DNA of 64,000 bases from Phoebastria nigripes (Eukaryota; Chordata; Aves; Procellariiformes; Diomedeidae). How positions within the stretch are numbered: position 1 is the first letter of the stretch; every line of letters begins with the position of its first letter. The notes beneath the pieces are model-generated. The model had not been told where the DNA came from. It was given only the letters and a program-made list of their open reading frames with translations, and ran no database searches. This document shows, piece by piece, positions 33,581 to 45,500 of the stretch. The translations under genes and the position numbers were made by a program. The DNA lies in the NCBI GenBank assembly GCA_035582835.1, contig JAYKAV010002475.1, forward strand, positions 213,997 through 277,996, given 5' to 3'.

Positions 33581-35450
33581 GCTGCCAGCCTTTTGATCTG
33601 AATGCTGCAACGGTTGATAACTTCCCTTTCTTACAGCCTATATGTGTACGTATTTCTCCCTGAGTAGGTCATGGCATCAAGGGAGGACTGCATGTGCTCC
33701 TCTACTCCAGGTTTTTAATAGTGGTAGGATTTTGTTATCTGAAATATACCCAGATAATCCAAATAAAACTGAGCTCAGTTTTGAGACTTCTTGTCAAGAA
33801 GCAATTTATTCTGACCATAAAATTTAGAAGCTGAAAAATAATTTTTACATTATGACACTTCAGGAGCTCCATCTACTCATTTTGCTGTAGAGAAAATTAA
33901 GCTGGCAAAATCTTCCAAACTCCCCATCAGGCTGAGCAGGGAAAATTTCCTAATTGAATAAAAATCTGATGATCAGCATGACCTTGAACATGTCAGCAGA
34001 TACACTGAAGAAATATTTTTAAGTGTCTTTGTATCTATCTTTTTTTCCAGTCTGTAGTTGCAGCTAGCCTTGGATTCTTCAGAGGAAGAGGAGAAAAAAT
34101 ATATCTAACCAATTGCTCATCAAGACAATGTACTCCTTCACTTTGCTGATGACTGGCTAAAGCTCTGAAGCATGAAATTTGATTTTGTTACTAGTTTAAT
34201 GTATAAATGCAAGTACAAAGAACATTAAAATGTCAATGCATTAAATTTTGTTTTCCCCGGTAGTCTTGAAAGATGATGATGAAAATGGGGAATCAGAGAT
34301 TGAAAGATTTCAAGGTCCAAATGAACCAAAGCAGTCCTATATCCATTAAAACCATGCACAGAGGTTATAAAATTTTCTGGAATCAAGTATACCTTTGAAA
34401 TGGTTGTGTTAGCAAATGATTGTAAGTTGCACTACTCTGACAATATTTAAATATCTCACAACTAGAACATTTATTTCTAATTCTAATACTATATTTGTCT
34501 AAAAGTTGGCTCTCAGTTTTTTCTTCAAAGTTAAACAGCTGTCCTCTCCTTTATATTATAGTTGTGTGCATATACATATATATTCATGTAGAATTCATCC
34601 CTCAGTCTTCTCTCTGATAAAGTTAGACAACTTAATCTTCAGAGGTCTTGCATTTTAAGGCTGGCTTGATTCTATTTTCAGAATGAAAGCTCTGTCTTCC
34701 ATCCCTGGCAAGCAGTTCCATCCTTAAACCTCATGGCTGAGTGAATAATCACCATTCATGTATGCTGCAGTTGGGTACAGAGTCATTTCTTAAATAAATT
34801 GTCCTAATTTTTAATATGGAGACATGTAAAAGTTAATGCATATGGCAGGAAAATCACTGAAAAGACTGGAAACTACTTGGGCAGCTATTAAAATAAAATA
34901 CAATTTTACTTCATTTTGGTACTACAGACCCTTATTATTATAATCATAATGGTGACCAAATTGCTTATAATTACTTCTGAGGGTAAGAAAGAGCAAATCC
35001 AGCAATTTCTCTAGCAATCTTAACCTGTAAACCTAGGGCCAGCTTCAGAGTTATAAGCAACAAAGTCTGTGAAGGATACAGTAGGTAAGATAGCTACAGA
35101 GATCACTGATACTTTCAAATGATGGGGAGGGGGGCGGCAGGGAGAAAAAAAAAAGAAAAGACGAGAAACATAACTGCATATACAGTTTCAGCATTCTGCC
35201 AAATCCCTACTTAGATCATACTTATTTAATAATGTGAGAGAGCTTTTTTTAAGATGATGTTCATTACATATAAACAAACATGTAAGTTCATTACAGAGGT
35301 GGAAAAGAAGAAATAATAATACACCTGGCGGAACTGGCTGGACAAATTTTCTTCTGATATGTTGGTATGCAGTATCATGACACAAGGCAAGGATAGCTGG
35401 CAAGGAATTCTCAGACAAAACTGACTGTCACTGTAAATGCTTTTCTATCA
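33581..35450. other. Unique AT-rich DNA, no gene seen
   Basis: No gene or transposon recognised. Confidence 0.5.
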
Positions 35451-35515
35451 CAGAGCCATAGAATCATAAATAATTTAGGTTGGAAGGGAACTTAGACAAC
35501 TTAGATTGGATTGCA
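35451..35515 (-). mobile_element. CR1 3'-terminal fragment
   Basis: Plus-strand 'agagccatagaatcata...ggttggaagggaactt' is the antisense of the canonical CR1 3' end, with the usual octamer-type tail (TATGATTCTATGG on the minus strand). Only the last ~65 bp are recognisable. Confidence 0.8.
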
Positions 35516-37532
35516 TGTTGTTTGTCTAGGCAAGTTTTGAATGGAGACAATTAAAACAAGGAACTCCAGGTATTCCAGTTCACAGAGCCTGATTACCAGA
35601 AAAGCCTTGGATTTAGTAACATTTCCTGGGCTTACTAGAAGCCATTACCCTGTAAACCCTAGCTGCCAGAGTTTAACAAGGGAGACTGAGGCACTACCAA
35701 ACTTCAATTTGATTTTAAATTTTGAAAGCAGAATATTCCTCCGTTTAAAGATAGGGAGTTTCTACAGTTTCACCTTTAATTTGAAAATGGGGTGATCCAC
35801 CACCCCTCCAAGTTTCCTATGCAATCTAGGCTACTTGAAAGAGAAAGAAAATCACAATATTTTCTATTTTTTTCTGCCACCAAATACAACACATACAAAT
35901 ATATTTTTCTTTTTCTTCTACGTCCTCATGTATGTGAAGCAAATGATATATGAGTATGTGGTTCTTTTGAGGGATATGTAGAATCCAAGCAGGAAGGAAT
36001 GTAAATTAAGGAATAATAAGAGAAAAAAAAAATAGGCTATCTATCACTGCATGGGAATACTGTTATTTAAAATTTTCGGCTTAAGGCAGCAGCCACACAT
36101 TGACAGAGAAGGATGCTGTAATTGTAAGCCAAGTAAGATGATTAAAAAAATCATCTCAGTAAATATCCCTGCTGACTCCATGTGACATCTTTTTTTCTAC
36201 TTAACAATGATTCTGTTCAGTCGCAAAAAGCAGTCAGTTGATGCACATATCCAAATACTCTAATAGATAATGTTATCTCAAATTTGGTTAGATAAGTTTA
36301 AGCTGGATGCTTTAGATAACCAACATTTTTGATATTTTATGACTGAAATGAAGGTATGGCACACCAAATATGGCAAAGTTTCAGAAATTCAAGTTATGAT
36401 GGTGATATAAAGCATCAGGCTTTGACCTGATGGAACTCACAGAGCTGCAGTTCCATCAAGTTTGGCAATCATCACTTGGCCTCTAGACATTAGTTAGAGC
36501 AAGATAAAATCAGCCTGGGTCAAGGCAAGTCCAGCCAGGTCCTGAAACTCTGTACTGTCAGGTTGATGTAAAACTTTCTGTCAATGAACAGTGGCAAAAA
36601 TGATATTTACTAGGCTTTGGGATCTGAAGAAAAAATGCTTTAGGCTTGAGAAGTTCTAAACCCTTAATTTATTCATTTTGGTTTACTTGGCTTCAAACAA
36701 ATAATGTGTTTGGATTTTCTGGGCTTTCATATGGATCGTGCTTAAAATTTTATGTGAAATTCAGCTACCGTGCTTCTGAAAACATATGCTGAGATAATCC
36801 TAATGGCTAACCTTAGTGAATGTCAGGGTAAGGGCCCAGGTTTATTGTGCAAGGATAACACCCATTAAAAACTTTCCTTATACTTCTGAATACATTGTTC
36901 ATCATCCACTCACTATTCACCCTAGCCAATTCAGTACAGTCTGCTTACCGTTCTCTTCTGTTCACAAAGTGTGTTCCTGACATGTGCTAGTGAAATCTGG
37001 CCAGAGGTATCAGGTGTGCTCTAACTTCCCATTTGTTTGGACAAATATTGTGATAGGCTTGTTCGGAAGAAAAGGAAGANATGTTTTCGGGAAAGGACAT
37101 AATTACTGATACATTCTGATTTGATTTCAGAAATCCTTAACTGTGCATAAATAGTCCCTGGTTAAAGAATGGTTGTGCTATTAAAACAATTCTTTGAATC
37201 CCCACATAAAGAGTGGCATAAATCAGTTTTGAAAACCTTATAGGTGGATCTCATTTTTAAGCTTTATACATCACTGGTTATTTTTTCTACAGCTCCAGCA
37301 ACAATATATAAAGCCAAATAAAAGATCTGCATTTTAAAAATTTAAGGTTGTCTTCCTTATCTTTCCCTCTGAAGCAGACCTATTTTAACAATAGGTATGG
37401 CTGGAAAAATTCTAATTTTTTCAATAACCTTAGGCATAATGGTCTCTGGCTGATTTCTACCATTCTTTGGTATCAGATATCCTACTGTCTCTGGTTTTGT
37501 GAATGAATCCAGAAATCTAAAGTGACTATTGG
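35516..37532. other. Unique AT-rich DNA, no gene seen
   Basis: No exon or transposon recognised. Includes the paired hairpins at 36413-36458 and a single N at 37080. Confidence 0.5.
36413..36458. other. Two overlapping potential hairpins
   Basis: CATCAGG (36413-36419) pairs with CCTGATG (36426-36432) across a 6-base loop. TGATGGAACT (36428-36437) pairs perfectly with AGTTCCATCA (36449-36458) across an 11-base loop. The two stems share TGATG, so only one can form at a time. Function unknown, may be chance. Confidence 0.5.
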
Positions 37533-37578
37533 CAACACATACAAAGACTAAAAAGCAACACATACAAAGACTAAAAAG
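37533..37578. repeat. Perfect 23-bp tandem duplication
   Basis: Two identical adjacent units starting 'caacacatacaaagac'. Perfect identity suggests a very recent slippage or an assembly stutter. Confidence 0.95.
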
Positions 37579-37939
37579 CTACAGTACTTTATATCAGGAA
37601 TCAGCATAGCCACTGTCTGCTTTCAAGAACTGAGGAATGGTGAATGCGTTACCCATGCACAAGCCACACTGAAATCTAGAGTAATACCTGTTCAAATATA
37701 TTTTATTTATTCTCTCATCAGTGAACTGAAAAATATACTTACTTTGCATGTGGCCCTTGATAATTATGCTACTATGCCAGGTTTTACCTGGAATATAAAA
37801 GTTATGTTGGAATGGACTAGAAAAGATAATTTCCTTCTAAACCAAAAAGTTATCTTACATTGCTATGTGAAGAGCAGATTTACTGAAGTGTCACTTTCAT
37901 CCTCGTCAATGATAAATTTTTGATGAAGTTGTTTCAGTC
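37579..37939. other. Unique AT-rich DNA, no gene seen
   Basis: Nothing recognised between the tandem duplication and the GC-rich block. Confidence 0.45.
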
Positions 37940-38255
37940 ATCCTGGGGTTGTGTTTGACTCTGGGTACACTCACCAGGTCCAATCCTGACACCCACCTGC
38001 AGGATGACATCGCAGCCTGGCCACACCCTGTCCTCATCCCCACAGAAGTGGCTGATGTCCTGCTCTGGGGCTACCCCTGACTGTTGCCCCAGCCTCATGC
38101 TCCCTGGCTGGGGGCAACAGGATGCATTCTGGCTGAGGTCCTGCCCTACCAGTCCCTAGGAAGTCCCCACCACTCCTGGCCCAAAGGGAGCCCCTATCCC
38201 ACACAGCACCCTGAAATATATCATGGAAAGTTATGTCATAGGAATGTGAGATAGG
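37940..38255. other. GC-rich block of unknown origin
   Basis: Conspicuously GC- and C-rich compared with its surroundings and directly upstream of a CR1 fragment. It could be a piece of an unidentified repeat or LTR inserted with or before the CR1. No reading frame or motif that I can name. Confidence 0.4.
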
Positions 38256-38672
38256 TCACATTCAACAACTTTATTAATTATCTGGATGATAAGGTAGAGT
38301 TGTTTAGCCTAGCAGAGAGAAGGTTCAGGGCAGATCCCATCAACGTATATAAATATGTGAAGGGAGGGTGCAAAGAAGATGGAGCCAGGCTCTTTGCAGT
38401 GGTGCCTAGTGACAAGACCAGAGGCAATGGGTACAAACTGAAACACAGGAGGGTCCTCCTTAACATAAGAAAAACCTTTTTCACTGTGGGGGTGACCAAG
38501 CACTGGAAAAGGTTGCCCAGAGAGGTTGTAGGACCTCCATCCTTGGAGATTTCCAAAAGCCATCTGGACATGGGCCTTGGCAACCTGCTCTAGGTGACCC
38601 TGCTTGAGCAGGGGGTTTGGACTCGATGACCTCCAGTGGTCCCTTCCAACTTCAACCTTTCTGTATGGCTGC
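38256..38672 (+). mobile_element. CR1 LINE 3' end with internal deletion
   Basis: Begins with decayed RT sequence 'FINYLDD' (about 38270-38290), then jumps directly to the ORF2 C-terminal block '[20 protein letters not shown]' from about 38303, omitting RT motif C, thumb and everything up to there (several hundred bases in intact copies). An open frame runs to 38593 with the conserved C-terminal '[20 protein letters not shown]' block, followed by the standard 3' UTR 'gactcgatgacctccagtgg' and 'tcccttccaacttcaacc'. The tail is short and not of the ATTCT type. Confidence 0.93.
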
Positions 38673-40717
38673 CTGCTGAATCCTGACTATGCAGCAACAG
38701 TTTTGGATGTCATACCTCCCATTCATTGTCTTGCTTTCTTCTGTCCTAAAGGAAGAGCTAGTTTTCAACCTTATGGTTCTCCTAATATGGTAGATGTATA
38801 TACTGTCGTCAAAATCTTCTTTGTGGTTTCAATTGGGCATAAGCTGATACAAAGTAACGGAAGCCATTTATGGAGCAAGGGCAGAACTTGCTATGATGCA
38901 GACTGAATAGTCAGTACCTTAGATAAATGGCCACAAACACCAGATACTTCATACTGTTTTCAGGTACTGCTCCCTGTTCAGGACCATACAACAAAAAGTC
39001 TTGAGATATTTTCTTGGTTTGATTTGGAAGATGGGAGATTAGCTTCTTACAAGGTATGGAGTCCAGATAATCCGGTTTGTTGTTTGTGTGAGACTGACAT
39101 TCTTAATAATGGTTTACTAGGCCAAGAAATGATCTAAAGAAAAAGAAAAGGAAAGATTTTTTAATTATTATTTTTTTAATAACAGAGGAGGGAAGAAAAA
39201 GGAGATGAAAACCTGTTGTCAGCCACAATACATTTTAGTCAACAGATAATATAGTATTAGATTTTATAGGCTTGCAGGTACTTGGTTATTAGGATTCTGT
39301 ACTAAGTCTAGTTTTGTATCAAACATAATTCTTCAGGAGTATTTTCAATGCATAATCCCATTAGTAGTGTTATCATAGCTATGTTATCACAGATATTTGC
39401 ATTTCAACTTGCAGCAAAAAAGTGTAAAAAGCCAAATAACTCCACTAAATGAAGAAACTATAACTGAAACAGTCTAAAGGTGGACAATATTTCTCCTCAT
39501 TCATTTTTCCTATGGTAATTTAATTAATAAAAAAAGCTGAATGTTGATTCAATGAATTCAGGCACTTCTCATTTATAATAATATATTCTCAGTAATCTAG
39601 GTAGCAGAGATATAAATTTGTAATCTTTTTATTCCATTTCCTTAATGTAGAGGATTGGTGTAAGTCTGGTATGAAGTTGTAATGTATTTGAAGGTCATGC
39701 TTACGTGTTGCTGATTCTTTCTGTTTACATAATCATAAACCAAAAAGTAAGTGCAGTGTTATGACTAAACTCAGATTTTCAACAAAGCAGCCTGGACTAT
39801 GTTGCAGCAAATCTAGACCTTAGAAAGCACTCTTGCCCTAGGCTTTCCCACAGCGTATAAATCCTATGTCTTATACAATGCAAAACTCAGCCTTCTGTGT
39901 TGAACATTATGTTCTTAAACTGTTTCACTTCTGAACACATTAAATTACAAGTAATAAAGAGATCAAAACTGATTTTTTTCCTAAAGCAATTCAAATGCCA
40001 TTCTGCTTGTTAAGTATAGTTCAAATCTTCTTCACTACATAAAACTAAAGATTAAAATATTCCTCAGGGTCTTAGTCTCAAAGCACTTTATACTCAACAA
40101 ATAAAGGATTTACTCAAATTTTCATCATAAATCAGGATTCCCATGCAATTTTCTTCTTCTCACTGTTATAAAACTATTGTCAGATCCCTACAATGTACCT
40201 ACAGAGTTGTACCATTGAAATGAAAGCAGAGTTAGCCAGGATTTTTTAAACTTAATCATATCAGTTATATTTTCAGAATCTCACTTACACCTTTCATAAT
40301 CCTGACATGCAAAATGATTAAACTAAGGGAGGGCAGGGAGGGGGAGGGGACGGAATAAAACAAAACCAAACAAAAAAACCCACACCCCAACCAACACATT
40401 TTTCAGTACTTTCTCATCTCTTACTTCAGTTTCATTCACCTCAGCCATGAGGCTATCTACGCACATATCTTTTCCAGCCTTTCTTACTGCTTTTAATCAT
40501 CTGTCACCAAACAATGGCTTTACTTTTGCATTTCTGTCTTGCCAAAATACACATATTTGTGATTTCTTTCTAAATCTAATATTGTATTCACTCATGAAAC
40601 AAGAGAGTGTCTGCACATGTCAACAGGGTCATAGGGGAAAATTGTCAAGAACCCTTTTATTCCAATTGCCATAGGAAAATAGTGCAATGATCCTAATCAA
40701 TAGTCTTTACTAGCTTT

Positions 40718-40741
40718 TTATTATTATTATTATTATTATTT
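40718..40741. repeat. (TTA)8 microsatellite
   Basis: Eight perfect TTA triplets. Confidence 0.95.
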
Positions 40742-40787
40742 CCAAGACACAGGTTTTTTTAAGAAACCGCTACATGTGCAATAACTT

Positions 40788-40816
40788 CCCCCCCCCCCCC
40801 CCCCCCCCCCCCCCCC
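40788..40816. repeat. Poly-C run, C29
   Basis: Twenty-nine consecutive C (G29 on the minus strand). Real homopolymers of this length are rare and hard to sequence. The length is uncertain, and it may mark a weak assembly join. It could form a quadruplex or i-motif. Confidence 0.9.
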
Positions 40817-42033
40817 GAGATTTCATAATGACAGCTAAGTCAAGTTGAAACTGTAGTCCAGTATGCATGATTTCTACCAGATTTGGTATAAGGCCACAGG
40901 CTCTGTACTGACCTCGCAGTGCAGGGTCTCAGGACCTTGCTGTACCTGCCTGAGCCTGTACTCATTTTAGCTTGCCTTAACAAGTGTCTAGTGCCCAAGT
41001 GACCATAGTGAGAAAACTGTATTTCCAAGAGTTGATCAAGTTTACAGAAGTAACTGGTTGATCCAAGCACAGTGCAGTGCTGACTGTGAGCTAGTATTGC
41101 TACAAAGCACTGTGGAGAGCCACACAGGCATACCAGAGAGCTAGTTCAGGTGCCTCACATGATTTAAACTTTTCTTACTTGTTCTTTGACTAGCTTTACT
41201 AACATGATGCTCATTTACAGTTGATTTACTTCTTTTCAGTCTCAAGTTATCTCCAACTCCAACAGTATAATACTGTTTCAGTCACATCCCTATGCTTATT
41301 TTGTTCCAGAATACTTGCCTTTAAAAAGGATCAGGGAGAGGATCTTTTATAGTGCAAGTCTTTATTTAAGGCTTATGTGATTATGTTTCATTTAACGAGT
41401 GATGCTTACTTGAGACATATTTGGGACTGCACTCTCAAATTCTCAGTAAAATAAGTCACTAAAAACCTCAAAAAACAAACCACCCCAGATAAACACTCCC
41501 TTCTGAAACAAAATTTCAAAGATGGGTTATAGTACAGGAACTGAACCAGAACCTAATTCCAGAACCTTATGTGGTAACAGGATCAGTATAGTGGTTTCCA
41601 AAGGAAGATGGTAACAAGTGGCAAAACACCAGAGCAACAATAGTGCATGTTTAAGAAGTAATTCAACAACAGAATTAAAAAATGAAGATAATTACCTAGT
41701 TCTTGGGGCAGACTGATGTCAAGACAAAACATGCTCCCTGTTGTTTCCCCCACTACCAATTCTAACAAAAGAGCTACTGAACGTCAGTTATTTGAGCTCA
41801 AAAACTACTATTGTCTACAGAAATTACACCAAGATGGATTGCAAATCATCCCTGTTTCCATCAGCTTGAAGGAATCAATCAAGTTGTTCTTGTGAATTCT
41901 ACTTACCCGTAAGAAATTGCAATTGCACCACGTTCCTAACAACACTGCTAAATTCCCAGTATGAAGCCAAGTTCATTGCATGTTTTGTATGCATATAATT
42001 TTGATAAATGTCAACCTAGACTTTGAATAAAGA

Positions 42034-42534
42034 TGTCAGGACAGAGCAAGGTCTGGCTGCTCACCATGGGGAGGGAGCCAGGCACCAAGGGTGAATTCAA
42101 GGCAGGCAGGGTAATGCCCTCCCCTGATGAGGAGCCAGGGCACTGAGACAGCAAGTCAGGGTCAGGATCAGGCCCAGAGACAGTGGCCAGGGACAGCCTT
42201 GGTGCAGTGGTAGCCTAATAAGTCTACTGGGGCAAGGTAGGTCCAAGACCAGGCCAGAAGGCCATGTCCATGGGTCCAGGTTGGGTCAGGATTGAAGCGG
42301 TATGAGCGTGAGCACAGACACGGCTGCTGAGCAGCTGCAACGCGGCTCAGGCAGGGGCAGCAGGGACAGCCTCTGCTACAAAGCAGCTCTGCAGGGAAGG
42401 AGGGCAGCCCAAGCTTCTGGCTTCTCATCAGCAATGGAGGTAACCTTTGACTAAATGCCTTCACTCATCGCACTGAGCGCCTTAACTCAGCCCACTGAAC
42501 TTGTAGGAAGGGGGCTGTGGTCAGGATCCTGACA
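42034..42534. mobile_element. Possible solo LTR, TG...CA bounded, 501 bp
   Basis: A GC-rich block with sharp edges in AT-rich DNA. It starts TGTCAGGA (42034-42041) and ends TCCTGACA (42527-42534), a perfect 8-bp terminal inverted repeat with TG/CA ends as in retroviral LTRs. Its length is typical of avian LTRs. The right end also contains the palindrome tcaggatcctga. No convincing target-site duplication ('aaaga' left, 'gaatg' right) and no clear poly(A) signal were found, so the identity and orientation are uncertain. A non-LTR origin is possible. Confidence 0.45.
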
Positions 42535-45500
42535 GAATGGGCAAGAAGAAAATGCCATGTGTCAGTCATTTCCAGTAAAAGCTGTAGATCTTTTGATTTC
42601 TCCTAGCTTAGGAGAAATCTCAACTGAATGTTGTTTTAACTAATTACAGTTCAAAATTATTGTAAGGACTGAGTATATTTATGGGATTGTGACTATTGAA
42701 CTTGAAGAATATATACAAAAACTAAAGAATACAATTTGTGTTGTTGGGTNATTAACACTTATTCCTGCTATTTTAAACCAATAACTCCCTCTGTCATCTT
42801 GAGAAATACTGTATAGTTTTTCCACGCTTATTCATTCAGCCGTATCCTAATTTTGCAAAAACTCATTGACATGTTCAGTTTCCCAGTGTAGAAAGTGATG
42901 TCCATGATTTTCATCTACAAAAGTTAATTTAAGATACAAAGCTAAAAAGAACTACACAGAAATACATGTATATGTTTATAGAAAAAGTACATTTGAAATC
43001 TGGACTTGTTTGTTTATTAGTTTTCATATCCTTTAAATACTTTCTCCTCTATCCACTATTAGCTTAACTTACGATTCCAGGAATAATGTTTTGCTCTTTT
43101 TTTTCCTTCTATTGCCCTATTTGAAAACTCTGTTTATGCCAAAAGTCAAAATAGAGAGAGCATTGTGAAATATTGTTTTAAGTTTATTTTAAGATTCTTG
43201 GCAAGGTCTTCAAAATACTAAGAACTTGCAGCTGATTTTGAACAGTAGATTTCATTTTTACTGTGTTGCTTATGTTACAGGTTTATATTTCATATTGAGA
43301 TTCTGTATAAAGACCTATAGTATGTGTTTCTATGATATGAGACAGGATGCCTTAAAATCCACAAAGAGGTTACTTAGCATCTCCTGAGATTTTTTCCTCA
43401 CAAAACTTATTTGAATATACTCTTGTAAAATTTTATGCCTTTTCTAAATCTTACCTAAACAAATGAGAGCTGTAGCTGACATCTATGGCCCCACCATGCC
43501 ATTCTAGAAACTAGTTTATGTGCTCTAGTGTACTGCAAGCTGAGTGCTCTGTGGAACAGTGTCATGATGTAAAGAAATAGAATTCAAAGATCATCCTACA
43601 CTCTAGAAAGTGTTGCTATAGGCTATGGGTTGGAAAAGATTGAACAAAGACAGATATAAGGCTATAAGTCTAAAGCATTACAGTAGTAGCTGTAGTAATT
43701 GCTTTGTGATAACTCCAGAAAGCTGTAAATGAATACAGGGTGCAAGTACAGAATCACATTCATTATGCAATTAGTATTTTTCCACCAGCAACATTTTTAG
43801 CTAAATTATTAAAGGGCAGTCAAAGAAAAAATGTCTGAGAAGTCTGAAATGGCTGATACATGGGTAGGGCTGCAAGGAGAATTTATCACTGCTGGTGATA
43901 CACAAAGCTGATGCATGAACAAGTAGGAGATTCAGTAATAAAGACTGTCAATACAACAATTTCTTCCAACAATAAAATCAATAGGGGAAAAAAAAGTTAA
44001 ACTCTGACAACACAAACTGATTTTGCAGCTTTCAGCCTCAAGAAGATCCATGTCTCTCTTAGGAGGCACAGCTGAATTTTATTCCTAGACGTTTTGGGAA
44101 TGCTACTATTCTACAAGCTTGTGATCTATAAGAAAAACTCACCTCTGGGAAAAGCAAATAACCTTCTGGGTTAGGGAAAGGATATTTTTCTCCCAAATAG
44201 GTTAACAATTAATAAGCCAGAAGGGCCAAAAGAAGCAGATGGGAAAATTCAGAGAACTAGTATTACATTTAGTAATTATAGCAAAGTAGTATGCCAGCCA
44301 ATTTCTGTAGGGAAATAACTTTACCTTTGCCACTAATTTTCACATTGCTATGAATGAAAAGTATCTTACTAACTGAGAAATCTCAGTCCAGGAAGAGGAC
44401 AGTTTCATTGCACCCAGTCACACAATCACAGACCTGTTTAGGACACTCATATTTCGTTTGTATTTCCCACAGCCTTCTTGGATATCTGAGGAATGCCATT
44501 GACCTTTCCCAGCATGGGCTGCCATGACAAATAGCATTAGTTCAGTGGGCTCTCTTGATCTGTAAAGGACAAATTTTGATCTAAGTTGCACTAGTGATTT
44601 GGGTTTTGGGCTCAGTGTAATAAAATATATAAGAACGAAGGAAGGGGTTTGCCTCTGGATATGAATTTCCCTGCATTTATAGATCTTTTCTGATACATCA
44701 TTTCACTCTTATGAGTGGTGCCCATCACAGTCTGTAGCAAACAAAAGGTCAGAGTCCACTAGGTTTGCCTTTTGGTTTGAATGAATTAGGTATTGACATG
44801 TTCTTATCTAGGACTAGGAGAAAAAAAAAAAAAACAACAACAAATTCCTATACACTGAGAACATGATTATTTATTACTTGTATTGGAATATCTTATCTTC
44901 ACTACGAGCTACTGTAATCTATGGAAATTTATTGCTACTTATATTAAGAGCATTTTATTGGTTAGAATTATGATGTGCTTTACTGATTCAAATCAGTTTT
45001 GGCTGATTTTAAAATGAATCCGTTTCATATGTAAATATGGTTTTAATCTCTTGCTTCTCTTCTGAGGTCTGCAAGTGAACTAAATAGTCAATAAAATTCT
45101 CTAGCTGATTAGGATTTCAATTTTTAAAAAAATAAAAGTCTTATTTCTCAGTTTCTTAAATAGAGAAAACATATTTTTCTAAAGAATATGGAAGCAGCAC
45201 AACAGGACACTACCACAAAACTTAAATCGTCTTCTATAACCCAGACATTTTGGAATGAAAAAACTTGGATACACATGAATCTGTACAAAGTGCAGAGCCC
45301 TCAAGTGTAATACCTCTGTAACAGTAACACTGTTAGAAGAAGAACGGTGTCAGAATGGACTGGGGCATAAATTCAAAGAAAATAAAAACAGAAGAATGTA
45401 GGAGTGACTAACAAGGAGGAATGGGAAATAAAAAAAGAAGTAGGAACTGGTTCAAGAAGGTGGAATTAGAGTTTAAATGAACATTGGCTACCATACAAGG

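Larger units (their letters stand above)
38673..42033. other. Unique DNA with homopolymer tracts
   Basis: No gene recognised. Contains an A/T-rich stretch, a (TTA)n microsatellite and a 29-base C run. The moderately GC-richer segment 40850-41160 next to the C run is unidentified, and a 76-codon minus frame in it looks random. Confidence 0.5.

Noticed and set aside
43620..43660. 'gggttggaaaagattgaac' as a CR1 3' end
   Set aside because: Only about 12 bases match the CR1 end and no flanking similarity or tail follows.
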